This document shows positions 34,209-42,295 of a DNA stretch of 64,000 bases, one piece after another. A program made the translations under genes and the position numbers. Position 1 is the stretch's first letter; the number at the start of each line of letters is the position of its first letter. The notes under the pieces were generated by a model. It saw only the letters and a list, made by a program, of their open reading frames with translations, made no database searches and had not been told where the DNA came from. Origin of the DNA: Caulobacter sp. Root343 (GTDB lineage: Bacteria; Pseudomonadota; Alphaproteobacteria; Caulobacterales; Caulobacteraceae); contig NZ_LMDF01000001.1 of NCBI RefSeq assembly GCF_001425745.1, forward strand, positions 229,154 to 293,153, given 5' to 3'.

Positions 34209-35302
34209 AGCCCGGCGACCAGCCCGCCGTCGAGGATCTCCGCCCGCCCGGCCAGGCTCAGCTCGACGAGCGCCGCCATCACCGCCGAGGCCGGGGCGGC
34301 GGCGGCGCGGACCAGGTCATTGCGCGAGACGGGGGTGGGCGACAGCAGGGCGGCGACCTTCTCGCGCAGGGCGTCGTGGTCGATGTCCAGGTCCGGCTGC
34401 GCCTCGTAGCCTCGCTCGCGTTCGCGCAGATGCGCCTGGCCCGACAGCGAGCGCAGCACGTCCTCGGCCCCTTCGCACAGGATCGCGCCCTGGCGGATCA
34501 GGTCGTTCGTGCCCTTCGAGCGCGGATCCAGCGGCGAACCGGGCACGGCGAAGACGTCGCGGCCCTGCTCGGCGGCGAGGCGGGCGGTGATCAGCGAGCC
34601 GGACTTCAGCTCGGCCTCGACCACCACCACGCCCAGGGACAGGCCAGAGATGATCCGGTTGCGGCGCGGAAAGTCCTTGGCCTGGGCGCGGCGGTCGGGC
34701 GCGCTCTCGGACACCACGCAGCCTTCGGCGGCCAGGCGGGCGTGCAGCTTGCCGTGCTCGGGCGGATAGACGTCGCCGACCCCGCCGCCCAGCACGGCCA
34801 CGGCCCCGGTGGTCAGGGAGCCCTCGTGCGCCGCGCCGTCGATGCCGCGCGCCATGCCCGAGACGACGACATAGCCGGAGGTCCCCAGGTCCGTCGCCAG
34901 CTGGCGGGCGAAGCGCTGGCCGGCGGCCGAGGCGATGCGCGCGCCGACGATGGCCAGGCTGGGTTCGGACAGCAGCTCGGCGCGACCCAGGGCCCACAGG
35001 ACAGGTGGCGGCGGATCCAGGGCCGCCAGGCGGGGCGGGAAGTCGGGCTCGCAGCCGCAGATCAGCCGCGCGCCCAGTTTCGCGCCAGCCTCCAGCTCCT
35101 GCTCGATCGCCTCGCGGGGTGGCAGCGACAACGGCACGGCGCGGCCACCGCGTCTCGACAGGTCGGGCAGGGCGGAAAGCGCCCGCTCGGGCGTGCCGTA
35201 GCGGGTCAGCAGATGGTCGAAGGCGACGGGGCCGACCGTCTCGGTGCGCGCCAGGCGCAGCCAGGCGAAGCGCTGGATGTCCGAGAGGCGGCCCGGCGTC
35301 AC
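34205..35302 (-). CDS. dprA: DNA-processing protein DprA
   Basis: The start is taken as GTG 35302, which overlaps the plsY stop (GTGA). It gives 365 residues and matches the family N-terminus (LSDIQRFAWLRLART). The Rossmann-like core has SLAIVGARIASAAGQRFA, VVSGMARGIDGAAH and SGSLITARLAAEQGRDVFAVPGS. A C-terminal winged-helix domain (ALREKVAALLSPTPVSRNDLV) follows. DprA loads RecA onto incoming single-stranded DNA during natural transformation. It is co-transcribed with plsY upstream. Confidence 0.95.
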   Translation of the reverse strand: MTPGRLSDIQRFAWLRLARTETVGPVAFDHLLTRYGTPERALSALPDLSRRGGRAVPLSLPPREAIEQELEAGAKLGARLICGCEPDFPPRLAALDPPPPVLWALGRAELLSEPSLAIVGARIASAAGQRFARQLATDLGTSGYVVVSGMARGIDGAAHEGSLTTGAVAVLGGGVGDVYPPEHGKLHARLAAEGCVVSESAPDRRAQAKDFPRRNRIISGLSLGVVVVEAELKSGSLITARLAAEQGRDVFAVPGSPLDPRSKGTNDLIRQGAILCEGAEDVLRSLSGQAHLRERERGYEAQPDLDIDHDALREKVAALLSPTPVSRNDLVRAAAAPASAVMAALVELSLAGRAEILDGGLVAGL

Positions 35303-35955
35303 GGCGCGTCGGCTACGGGAGGGGCTTCCTCCGCGCTCTTCTTCTTGCCGATCTTGGGCTCCTGGGCCTTGAGCAGGCGGGCGATGTTCTCGCGGTGGCG
35401 GATGAAGATCAGCACCGCCATGAACAGGCACAGGGCCAACATCGGATAGGGCTGGTCGGTGGCCAGGGCGAACGGCGCGGCGAGGACGGCGGCGGTCAAG
35501 GCGGCCAGCGAGCTGATGCGGAACAGGAAGGCCATGGCCAGCCACGTCGCGCCGGCGGCGATCCCCACCGGCCAGCAGGCGCTGAGCAACACGCCGTAGA
35601 AGGTTGCAACGCCCTTGCCGCCCTTGAACTTCAGCCAGACGGGGAATAGGTGGCCCAGGAACGCCGCGCCGCCGGCCAGAGCGACGATGGCGGCGGTGTC
35701 GTGGGTCAGCCAGCGCGCCAGCAGCACCGCCACCGCGCCCTTGCCGGCGTCGCCGATCAGGGTGATGGCCGCGAGGTCCTTGCGGCCCGAGCGCAGCACG
35801 TTGGTCGCGCCGATATTGCCCGAGCCGATCGTGCGGATGTCGCCGGCCCCGCCCAGCCGCGTGGCGATCAGCCCGAACGGGATCGACCCAAGCAGGTAGC
35901 CGCCGACGACGGCGATCGCGAGAGTCAGATAGGCGGTGGCGGCGAGATCTTGCAC
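35299..35955 (-). CDS. plsY: Glycerol-3-phosphate acyltransferase PlsY
   Basis: GTG 35955 begins VQDLAATAYLTLA and gives 218 residues with five or more membrane helices. PlsY motifs are present: GSIPFGLI, GSGNIGATNVLR (acyl-phosphate and glycerophosphate contact), and FKGGKGVAT. It transfers an acyl group from acyl phosphate to glycerol 3-phosphate in the first membrane step of phospholipid synthesis. The charged C-terminal tail (KIGKKKSAEEAP) is an extension. Its stop overlaps the dprA start. Confidence 0.95.
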   Translation of the reverse strand: MQDLAATAYLTLAIAVVGGYLLGSIPFGLIATRLGGAGDIRTIGSGNIGATNVLRSGRKDLAAITLIGDAGKGAVAVLLARWLTHDTAAIVALAGGAAFLGHLFPVWLKFKGGKGVATFYGVLLSACWPVGIAAGATWLAMAFLFRISSLAALTAAVLAAPFALATDQPYPMLALCLFMAVLIFIRHRENIARLLKAQEPKIGKKKSAEEAPPVADAP

Positions 35956-36051
35956 GGGATCGACCCTAAGGCGAGTTGCGCGCGAATTCAACCGCTACGC
36001 AAGCGAGAGTTGTGGATCCCTGGTGTAATGCAGACTCGGGGCGTGTCCAAA

Positions 36052-36170
36052 TCTCCTCCCCCGCGATGCGGGGGAGGTGGCCCGGAGGGCCGGAGGGGGC
36101 AAGCTGGACCCATGCCGCATTAGCCCCCTCAGTCGCTCCGCGACAGCTCCCCCGCATCGCGGGGGAGCAG
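36052..36170 (+). repeat. Intergenic palindromic repeat, type C, copy 2
   Basis: It matches 20734-20850 nearly base for base in both ends (CTCCTCCCCCGCGATGCG and AGTCGCTCCGCGACAGCTCC). A short variable centre (about 25 bases) differs. It lies between the pyrC stop and the upstream region of plsY, both on the minus strand. Confidence 0.88.
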
Positions 36171-36175
36171 ATTCT

Positions 36176-37477
36176 TTACCCCTCCGCCCGATGCACCACG
36201 CGGCCGTCCACCACCGTCATCAGCACCTGGCCCTGCAGCCTCCGCCCGTCGAACGGCGAGTTCTTGGACTTCGACAGCAGGCGCGCCGCGTCGACGATGA
36301 TCGGGGCATCGATGTCGCACAGCACCAGGTCGGCCGGGGCGCCGGGGGCGATGCGGCCGCCGCGCAGGTTCAAGAGCTCGGCCGGGGCCAGGGTGACGGC
36401 GCGGATCAGGTCGACGAGGGCGATGCGCTCGTCGTGGTACAGGCTCAGCAGGGCCGGCAGCAGAGTTTCCAGGCCCACGGCGCCCGGCGCGGCCTCGTCA
36501 TACGGCAGGCGCTTGTCCTCGGCCGGGGCGGGGCTGTGCGAGGAGACGACGATGTCGATCAGGCCCGAGGCCAGGGCCTCGATCAGCGCTTGGCGGTCGT
36601 CCTCGCCGCGCAGCGGCGGGTTCAGCTTGGCGAAGGTGCGGTAGTCGCCGATGTCCAGCTCGTTGAACGACAGGTGGTTGATCGACACCGAGGCGCTGAT
36701 CCGCAGGCCTTTGCCCTTGGCCCGCGCTAAAGTCTCCAACGCTTGGGCCGAGGTGATCTGGTCGACCAGCAGCTTGCCGCCGGTGGCTTCCAGCAGGGCG
36801 ACGTCGCGCTCCAGCATGATCCGCTCGGCCATCGGCGAGATCGAGGGCAGGCCCATACGGCCGGCGAACTCGCCGCCGGTCGCCGCGCCGCCCTTGGCCA
36901 GCCAGGGATCCATCGGCCGGTGGGCCAGCAGGGCGTCGAAGCCCTTGGCGTAGGTCAGGACGCGCTGCATGACCTTGCTGTCGACGATCGGCTTGCCCGC
37001 GTCGGTGATGTAGACGCAGCCGGCCTCGCGCATCAGGCCGATCTCGGCCATCTGCTCGCCGTGCAGGCCCTTGGTCGCCGCGCCGGCGACGAGGATGCGG
37101 GCGCTGTCGATGTCGCGCGAACGGCGCAGGATGAAGTCGACGACACTGGGATCGTCGATGGCCGGCGCGGTGTCGGGCTGCACCACGAACGAGGTCACGC
37201 CGCCGGCCGCCGCGGCGCGAGCCGCCGAGGCCAGGGTCTCCTTGGTCTCGGCTCCGGGCTCGCCGGTGCGGACGCGCAGGTCGATCAGGCCGGGCGCTAG
37301 CAGCGCCCCACCGCAGTCAACAACCCGTACGGCCTTCGAGAGCTTGCCGAACTCACGGCCCTTGGCGACGTCGGCGATGACGCCTTCCGAGACGATGACG
37401 CCGCCGGGGCCGTCATAGCCGCTCTCGGGATCGACCAGGCGAGCGTTGACGAGGGCGAGAGGCTGGGCGGACGTCAT
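36176..37477 (-). CDS. pyrC: Dihydroorotase-like protein without metal-binding residues (PyrC', ATCase partner)
   Basis: This 433-residue amidohydrolase-fold protein aligns in order with dihydroorotase (LVNARLVDPESG, GALLAPGLIDLRVRTGEPG, VTSFVVQPDT, PADLVLCDID). The metal-binding HxH that should follow PGLID is RVR (R68, R70). The usual TDHAPH block is SSHSPAP, so metal ligands are missing. Such inactive PyrC' proteins are known to associate with aspartate transcarbamoylase in pseudomonads. It lies 175 bases downstream of pyrB, supporting that role. An active dihydroorotase should be encoded elsewhere in the genome. The gap to pyrB holds a type A repeat. Confidence 0.88.
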   Translation of the reverse strand: MTSAQPLALVNARLVDPESGYDGPGGVIVSEGVIADVAKGREFGKLSKAVRVVDCGGALLAPGLIDLRVRTGEPGAETKETLASAARAAAAGGVTSFVVQPDTAPAIDDPSVVDFILRRSRDIDSARILVAGAATKGLHGEQMAEIGLMREAGCVYITDAGKPIVDSKVMQRVLTYAKGFDALLAHRPMDPWLAKGGAATGGEFAGRMGLPSISPMAERIMLERDVALLEATGGKLLVDQITSAQALETLARAKGKGLRISASVSINHLSFNELDIGDYRTFAKLNPPLRGEDDRQALIEALASGLIDIVVSSHSPAPAEDKRLPYDEAAPGAVGLETLLPALLSLYHDERIALVDLIRAVTLAPAELLNLRGGRIAPGAPADLVLCDIDAPIIVDAARLLSKSKNSPFDGRRLQGQVLMTVVDGRVVHRAEG

Positions 37478-37509
37478 GGTTGAAGGTCTCGCGTACCGAA
37501 CACGAACAT

Positions 37510-37642
37510 CCGACCTTCCCGGCGAAGGCCGGGACCCAGATTCATCCGGTGAGTTTGGTGTGGACGCGCCCTGAAGCCTTGCTCAAGTGCGCCCTGCTCG
37601 CGGGTTCGATCTGGGCCCCGGCCTTCGCCGGGGAGATCGGAG
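37510..37642. repeat. Intergenic palindromic repeat, type A, copy 2
   Basis: The arms CCGACCTTCCCGGCGAAGGCC and GGCCTTCGCCGGGGAGATCGG are inverted and match those of 1796-1926. The centre (about 60 bases) is different. It lies between pyrB and pyrC, which are otherwise in one orientation. Confidence 0.85.
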
Positions 37643-37652
37643 GATATGGGAT

Positions 37653-38651
37653 TCATCGTCCCACCCCCTCAATCCGCGCGGCCAGGCTGGTCAGCACCGC
37701 CATCCGCGCGGCGACGCCCATCTCGACCTGGTCCTGGATCAGGCTGACGGCCGGATCGTCGGCGACGTCGCTGTCGATCTCGACGCCGCGGTTCATCGGG
37801 CCCGGATGCATGACCTTGGCGCCGGGCGCGGCGCGGGCCAGCTTTTCGCGATCCAGGCCATAGAAGCGGAAATATTCGCGGGTCGAGGGCACGAAGGCGC
37901 CCTGCATCCGCTCCAGCTGCAGGCGCAGCATCATCACCACGTCGGCCCCGGCCAGACCGGACTTCATGTCGTGATGGACCGTGACCCCCCAGCGCTCGGC
38001 CTGGGCCGGCATCAGGGTCGGCGGGCCGACCAGGCGGACGCTGGCGCCCAGGGTGTGCAGCAGGGCGACGTTCGAGCGGGCCACGCGGCTGTGCAGCACG
38101 TCGCCGCAGATCGCCACGGTCAGGCCCGAGACCCGGCCGAAGGCGCGGCGGATCGATAGGGCGTCCAGCAGGGCCTGGGTCGGATGCTCGTGCTGGCCGT
38201 CGCCGGCGTTGACCACGTGGCCGCTGACCTTCTGGCTGAGCAGGGACGCCGCACCCGACGAGGCGTGGCGCACGACCAGCAGGTCGGGGCGCATGGCGTT
38301 CAGGGTGACCGCCGTGTCGATCAGGGTCTCGCCCTTGGCCACCGACGAGGTCTTGGGGTTCATGTTGACGACGTCGGCGCCCAGCCGCTTGCCGGCCAGC
38401 TCGAACGAGCTTTGGGTGCGGGTGCTGTTCTCGAAGAACAGGTTCATCAGCGTGCGGCCGTGCAGCAGGTCCAGGCTCTTGGACGTCTGCCGGTTGAAGG
38501 CGACGAAGGCCTCGGCCAGGTCCAGCAGATCCGTCGCCTGCGGCGCGTTCAGGTCGCCGGCGGAGAGGAAATGGCGTTTTGGGAAGGCGAAGACGCGAGC
38601 GCGGATCGCATCGATGGCCGCGCGGGCGGGGTCATGGGCTGAAGCCGTCAT
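37653..38651 (-). CDS. pyrB: Aspartate carbamoyltransferase catalytic subunit
   Basis: The 332-residue protein has the carbamoyl-phosphate loop NSTRT (75-79), [24 protein letters not shown], and the aspartate-binding region with [10 protein letters not shown]. It catalyses the first committed step of pyrimidine synthesis (carbamoyl phosphate plus aspartate). No regulatory chain gene (pyrI) is nearby. In bacteria with this arrangement the enzyme is a complex with the inactive PyrC' protein, here encoded next downstream. Confidence 0.97.
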   Translation of the reverse strand: MTASAHDPARAAIDAIRARVFAFPKRHFLSAGDLNAPQATDLLDLAEAFVAFNRQTSKSLDLLHGRTLMNLFFENSTRTQSSFELAGKRLGADVVNMNPKTSSVAKGETLIDTAVTLNAMRPDLLVVRHASSGAASLLSQKVSGHVVNAGDGQHEHPTQALLDALSIRRAFGRVSGLTVAICGDVLHSRVARSNVALLHTLGASVRLVGPPTLMPAQAERWGVTVHHDMKSGLAGADVVMMLRLQLERMQGAFVPSTREYFRFYGLDREKLARAAPGAKVMHPGPMNRGVEIDSDVADDPAVSLIQDQVEMGVAARMAVLTSLAARIEGVGR

Positions 38652-38722
38652 GAGCCCGCGTCATAGGCGGCTTTGGCGGGGAAGGGAAGCGCGGGGTCTG
38701 AACGGCTGCGTTCGCTCCACAG

Positions 38723-39202
38723 CTATGGAGCCTGTAGCCCCCGCATCCGCTCCAGCGCGCCTTGCAGGATCCAGCCGGCCGCCATCTTGTCCACGACCTC
38801 GGCCCGGCGCTTTCTATTCACGTCATGCTCCTCGATCAGCACCCGGGTCACCGCCGCCGTCGACAGCCGCTCGTCCCAGAAGGTGATCGGCAGGTCGGGT
38901 CTCAGGCGCAGCAGGTTCCGGGCCAGGGCGCGGTTGGACTGGCAGCGGACGCCTTCGGTGCCGTCCATGTTCATCGGCAGGCCGATGACGATCCCGACGG
39001 CGCCGCGGCTGTCCATCAGCTTGAACAGCGCCTCGGCGTCCTGGGTGAACTTGGTCTTTTCGATCAGGGCCAGCGGGCTGGCGACCGTGCGGGTGACGTC
39101 CGAAACGGCCACCCCCAGGGTCTTCTCGCCGGGGTCCAGGCCCACCACGGGAGCGTGCTGGGGCAGGGCGGCGGCGAAGTCGGCGATGTCGAGAACGGGC
39201 AT
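38723..39202 (-). CDS. ruvX: RuvX/YqgF-family putative pre-16S rRNA nuclease
   Basis: The 159-residue RNase H-like protein has VVGLDPGEKTLGVAVSD at its N-terminus (catalytic Asp), the IGLPMNMDGTEG strand, and the WDERLSTAAVTR motif near the C-terminus. The family processes the 5' end of 16S rRNA and has also been proposed as a Holliday-junction resolvase. It is divergent from gatC with about 80 bases between, which holds promoters for both. Confidence 0.93.
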   Translation of the reverse strand: MPVLDIADFAAALPQHAPVVGLDPGEKTLGVAVSDVTRTVASPLALIEKTKFTQDAEALFKLMDSRGAVGIVIGLPMNMDGTEGVRCQSNRALARNLLRLRPDLPITFWDERLSTAAVTRVLIEEHDVNRKRRAEVVDKMAAGWILQGALERMRGLQAP

Positions 39203-39284
39203 GGCTCTCCATATCAGGCGGCGCGCCGCTTGAAACCTTGTCTCCGGCCCGCTAACCCACGCTCTCGAATTTCAGGAGATCCCC

Positions 39285-39572
39285 ATGGCCATTGACGCCG
39301 CCACCGTGCGGAAGGTCGCCCGGCTCGCCCGCATCGCCGAACCCGAAGAGCGCATCGAGGCCCTGGCCCAGGAGCTCAACGGGATCATGACCTGGATCGA
39401 GCAACTGGCCGAGGTCGACACCGACGGCGTCGAGCCGCTGACCAGCGTCGTGGGCGCCGGCCTGCCGCTGCGCGACGACGTCGTCACCATGGGCGGCGAT
39501 CCGGCCCGGGTGACCAGCAACGCGCCCAAGTCGATCAACAACTTCTTCGTCGTGCCGAAGGTCGTGGAATAA
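39285..39572 (+). CDS. gatC: Asp-tRNA(Asn)/Glu-tRNA(Gln) amidotransferase subunit C
   Basis: ATG 39285 follows AGGAGAT and gives 95 residues with the GatC pattern: [41 protein letters not shown], and LRDDVV near the C-terminus. GatC stabilises the GatA-GatB complex. Its stop overlaps the gatA start in TAATG, so the two are coupled. Confidence 0.97.
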   Translation: MAIDAATVRKVARLARIAEPEERIEALAQELNGIMTWIEQLAEVDTDGVEPLTSVVGAGLPLRDDVVTMGGDPARVTSNAPKSINNFFVVPKVVE

Positions 39573-41044
39573 TGAGCAGCCTGACGAAGCTGACCCTGAA
39601 GGCCGCCCTCGACGGGCTGGCCGCTCGCGAGTTCACCTCGGTCGAACTCACCCAAGCCCACATCGAGGCCATCGAGGCCGCGCGCGGTCTGAACGCCTAC
39701 ATCCTGGAGACCCCGGACAAGGCGCTGGACATGGCCGCCAAGTCCGACGCCCGCCGGGCGCTGGGTGAGGCCGGGCCGCTGGAAGGCGCGCCGCTGGGCG
39801 TCAAGGACCTGTTTTGCACCGAGGGCGTGCGGACCACGGCCTGCTCGAAGATCCTCGAGAACTTCGTGCCGACCTACGAGTCGACCGTGACCAGGCAGCT
39901 GTGGCGCGACGGCGCGGTGATGCTGGGCAAGCTGAACCTCGACCAGTTCGCCATGGGCTCATCGAACGAGACCAGCTACTTCGGCCCGGTCACCAACCCT
40001 TGGCGCTCGGCCGGCTCGAACAAGGCCCTGACCCCGGGCGGCTCGTCCGGCGGTTCGGCCGCGGCGGTCGCGGCGGACCTGTGCCTGGGCGCGACGGCCA
40101 CCGACACCGGCGGCTCGATCCGTCAGCCCGCGGCTTTCACGGGCACGGTCGGCATCAAGCCGACCTACGGCCGCTGCTCGCGCTGGGGCGTCGTGGCCTT
40201 CGCCAGCTCGCTGGACCAGGCCGGCCCGATCGCCAAGACCGTCGAGGACGCGGCCCTGTTGCTGACCGCGATGTCGGGCCATGACCCCAAGGACTCGACC
40301 AGCCTCGACATCCCCGTGCCGGACTTCACGCAATTCGTGGGCAAGTCGGTAAAGGGCCTGCGCATCGGCATTCCCAAGGAATACCGCGTCGACAACATGC
40401 CGGCCGAGATCGAGAAGCTGTGGGCCGACGGCGTCGCCTGGCTGAAGGACGCCGGCTGCGAGATCGTCGACATCAGCCTGCCGCACACCAAATACGCCCT
40501 GCCGGCCTACTATATCGTGGCCCCGGCCGAGGCGTCCTCGAACCTGGCCCGCTACGACGGCATGCGCTACGGCCTGCGCGAGGACGGCGCCAACTTGACC
40601 GAGATCTACGAGAAGACCCGCGCGTCGGGCTTCGGCGACGAGGTCAAGCGCCGCATCCTGATCGGCACCTATGTGCTCAGCGCCGGCTACTACGACGCCT
40701 ACTATCTGAAGGCCCTGAAGGTGCGCCGCCGCATCGCCGAGGACTTCGACAAGGCCTGGGAAAAGTGCGACGCCATCCTGACCCCGACCGCGCCGTCGGC
40801 GGCGTTCGGCCTGGGCGAGAACAGCAACGACCCGATCGCCATGTACCTGAACGACGTCTTCACGGTGACAACGAACCTGGCCGGGTTGCCGGGCCTGTCC
40901 TTGCCGGCCGGCCTCGACGCCAACGGCCTGCCGCTGGGCCTGCAGATCATCGGCAAGCCCCTCGACGAGGGGACGGTGTTCTCGGTCGCCGGCGCGGTCG
41001 AGAAGGCCGCGGGTTTCACGGCCAAGGCCGAAAAATGGTGGTGA
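39572..41044 (+). CDS. gatA: Asp-tRNA(Asn)/Glu-tRNA(Gln) amidotransferase subunit A
   Basis: This 490-residue amidase-signature protein has the Lys-Ser-Ser triad K78 (PLGVKDLF), S158 ([13 protein letters not shown]) and S182 ([11 protein letters not shown]). It releases ammonia from glutamine, which is channelled to GatB to convert misacylated Glu-tRNA(Gln) or Asp-tRNA(Asn). It is followed by a terminator. GatB is encoded separately from 42296, after an antisense gene and the DUF559 unit. Confidence 0.97.
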   Translation: MSSLTKLTLKAALDGLAAREFTSVELTQAHIEAIEAARGLNAYILETPDKALDMAAKSDARRALGEAGPLEGAPLGVKDLFCTEGVRTTACSKILENFVPTYESTVTRQLWRDGAVMLGKLNLDQFAMGSSNETSYFGPVTNPWRSAGSNKALTPGGSSGGSAAAVAADLCLGATATDTGGSIRQPAAFTGTVGIKPTYGRCSRWGVVAFASSLDQAGPIAKTVEDAALLLTAMSGHDPKDSTSLDIPVPDFTQFVGKSVKGLRIGIPKEYRVDNMPAEIEKLWADGVAWLKDAGCEIVDISLPHTKYALPAYYIVAPAEASSNLARYDGMRYGLREDGANLTEIYEKTRASGFGDEVKRRILIGTYVLSAGYYDAYYLKALKVRRRIAEDFDKAWEKCDAILTPTAPSAAFGLGENSNDPIAMYLNDVFTVTTNLAGLPGLSLPAGLDANGLPLGLQIIGKPLDEGTVFSVAGAVEKAAGFTAKAEKWW

Positions 41045-41051
41045 TCTAGAA

Positions 41052-41084
41052 AAGGGCGGCCCCTCGCGGAGCCGCCCTTCTTCT
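41052..41084 (+). terminator. Rho-independent terminator downstream of gatA
   Basis: The stem AAGGGCGGC / GCCGCCCTT encloses a GC-rich loop and is followed by CTTCTTGGG. The T-run is short, but position just after the gatA stop supports the call. Confidence 0.75.
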
Positions 41085-41115
41085 TGGGATCTCTCTTGGG
41101 AGGAGAGAGGGGAGA

Positions 41116-41709
41116 TTACATCGGGGCCGACGGCTCGGTCGTGGCCGGGGCCGGGGCGGCCGGCGGCGGGACCACCAGCGGCGCCGGTTCGGCGATGGCC
41201 GGGGCGCTCACGGTCGGGGCGGCCGGAACGGTGGCGCTGACATTGGCCGAAGCGCTCGAGACGTCCGGCGCGCTCTCACGGGCGGGAGCGGCGCGACGAG
41301 CGGCCGGACGGGCTGCGGGCGCGGCGCGCGGCGCGGTCGAGCGGGCCACCGGCGGCGGGGCCGCCTCGTTGGCGGCGACCTCGGTCGGCTGCGGGATCGG
41401 CGACGGTGTCGCAGCGACATTGGCCGGGACGGGCGTGGCAGCCGGGGCCGGGGTCTCGGCGGCGGCGGTTTTCAGCGACTGCGGATCGGTCGGGGCTTCG
41501 GCGCGGTTGGCGCTCATGGCCCAGATCAGGCCGCCGGCGGCGATCGCCAGGACGGGAAGGCCGACGAGAAGCGGCAGGTTGTTGGACGCCTTCTTCTTCG
41601 GCGTGCGAGCATAGACCGGCTGCGTCGGAAACAGAGCCGAAGCATTGGGGTCAGTCGTCACGACCGGTTCCGGGGCGTCGAAATTAAGCGTAGGGCGAGC
41701 GGTGGTCAT
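41116..41709 (-). CDS. Ala/Pro-rich single-pass membrane protein
   Basis: ATG 41709 has a strong GGAGG site. The 197-residue protein has a hydrophilic N-terminus (MTTARPTLNFDAPEPVVTT), a basic patch KKKASNN, one membrane helix (LPLLVGLPVLAIAAGGLIWAM, about residues 46-66), and a long periplasmic low-complexity region rich in Ala, Pro, Val and Ser that ends in SAPM. No domain is recognised. It is antisense to the flanking gat genes. Confidence 0.68.
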   Translation of the reverse strand: MTTARPTLNFDAPEPVVTTDPNASALFPTQPVYARTPKKKASNNLPLLVGLPVLAIAAGGLIWAMSANRAEAPTDPQSLKTAAAETPAPAATPVPANVAATPSPIPQPTEVAANEAAPPPVARSTAPRAAPAARPAARRAAPARESAPDVSSASANVSATVPAAPTVSAPAIAEPAPLVVPPPAAPAPATTEPSAPM

Positions 41710-41848
41710 TTCTACCTCCGAGGGTGAGCTGTTCGGGGAATCGAACGGCGCGATAACTCGACGGTTCCCTTGCCTCGCAATGGCGCCAATGATGACCAGA
41801 AAAGGCCATTTTTTCACTCGACCAGCTTACAGCTCCGCTGAATACTTT

Positions 41849-41903
41849 CCCTCCCCTTTATGGGGAGGGTGGCCGCGAAGCGGTCGGGTGGGGCTCGGCA
41901 TGA
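41849..41903 (+). repeat. Left inverted repeat (type E) of the DUF559 unit
   Basis: The arm consists of a hairpin CCCTCCCC with GGGGAGGG, then GTGGCCGCGAAGCGGTCGGG, TGGGGCTCG and GCATGAC. Its ATG at 41900 is the predicted start of the DUF559 gene. It is inverted relative to 42233-42283. Confidence 0.85.
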
Positions 41904-42292
41904 CCGTCGTCCGCGCGAGAGCATTGCGAAAGGTCATGAGCCACGCCGAGGTTCGGCTCTGGTCTCGCTTGAAAAAGCTGAGGGGCGAAGGCTTTCACAT
42001 CCGTCGCCAAGCGCCGTTCCGAGGCTACATCCTCGACTTCGTCTGCTTCGACAGGAGGCTAGCCATCGAGGTGGATGGTCCCCATCACGATACGCTCGAG
42101 CAGCAAGAGCACGACGCTATTCGAGACCGAGTTCTGCGCCGAGAAGGCTTCCAAACCTTGCGTTTCCCGGGCCGGGCGGTGCATGAGGAGATCGACGCCG
42201 TGATGGATATGATTTGTCATGCCCTGAACGCCGCGAGCCCCACCCGGCCGCTTCGCGGCCACCCTCCCCACGAGGGGGAGGGAGGAAGCTAA
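41900..42292 (+). CDS. DUF559 (Vsr-like PD-(D/E)xK) endonuclease domain protein
   Basis: ATG 41900 gives 130 residues. The DUF559 core is clear: ALRKVMSHAEVRLWSRLKKLR, GFHIRRQAPFRGYILDFVCF (D46), RRLAIEVDGPHH (E57, D59), then REGFQTLRFPGRAV. The fold is that of very-short-patch repair and restriction-like nucleases, and the acidic residues fit a PD-(D/E)xK site. The last 18 residues (from SPTRPLRG) are encoded by the flanking inverted repeat and are probably a by-product of it. It lies between the gatCA and gatB blocks. Its stop is four bases before the gatB start. Confidence 0.85.
   Translation: MTVVRARALRKVMSHAEVRLWSRLKKLRGEGFHIRRQAPFRGYILDFVCFDRRLAIEVDGPHHDTLEQQEHDAIRDRVLRREGFQTLRFPGRAVHEEIDAVMDMICHALNAASPTRPLRGHPPHEGEGGS
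42233..42283 (-). repeat. Right inverted repeat (type E) of the DUF559 unit
   Basis: The sequence CGAGCCCCACCCGGCCGCTTC, then GCGGCCACCCTCCCC and a CGAGGGGGAGGG hairpin arm, is the reverse complement of the left arm, with a few substitutions. It also encodes the C-terminal residues of the DUF559 protein and lies just before the gatB ribosome site. Confidence 0.85.
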
Positions 42293-42295
42293 GAG

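Larger units (their letters stand above)
41849..42283 (+). mobile_element. Inverted-repeat-bounded DUF559 endonuclease unit (candidate mobile palindromic element)
   Basis: About 435 bases are bounded by arms at 41849-41903 and 42233-42283. The arms are inverted copies of each other and contain a GGGGAGGGTGGCCGCGAAGC core. The single gene inside uses an ATG in the left arm and has its last codons in the right arm. The layout resembles minimal palindrome-plus-nuclease elements. Mobility is inferred from the structure only. No target duplication is obvious. Confidence 0.5.
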
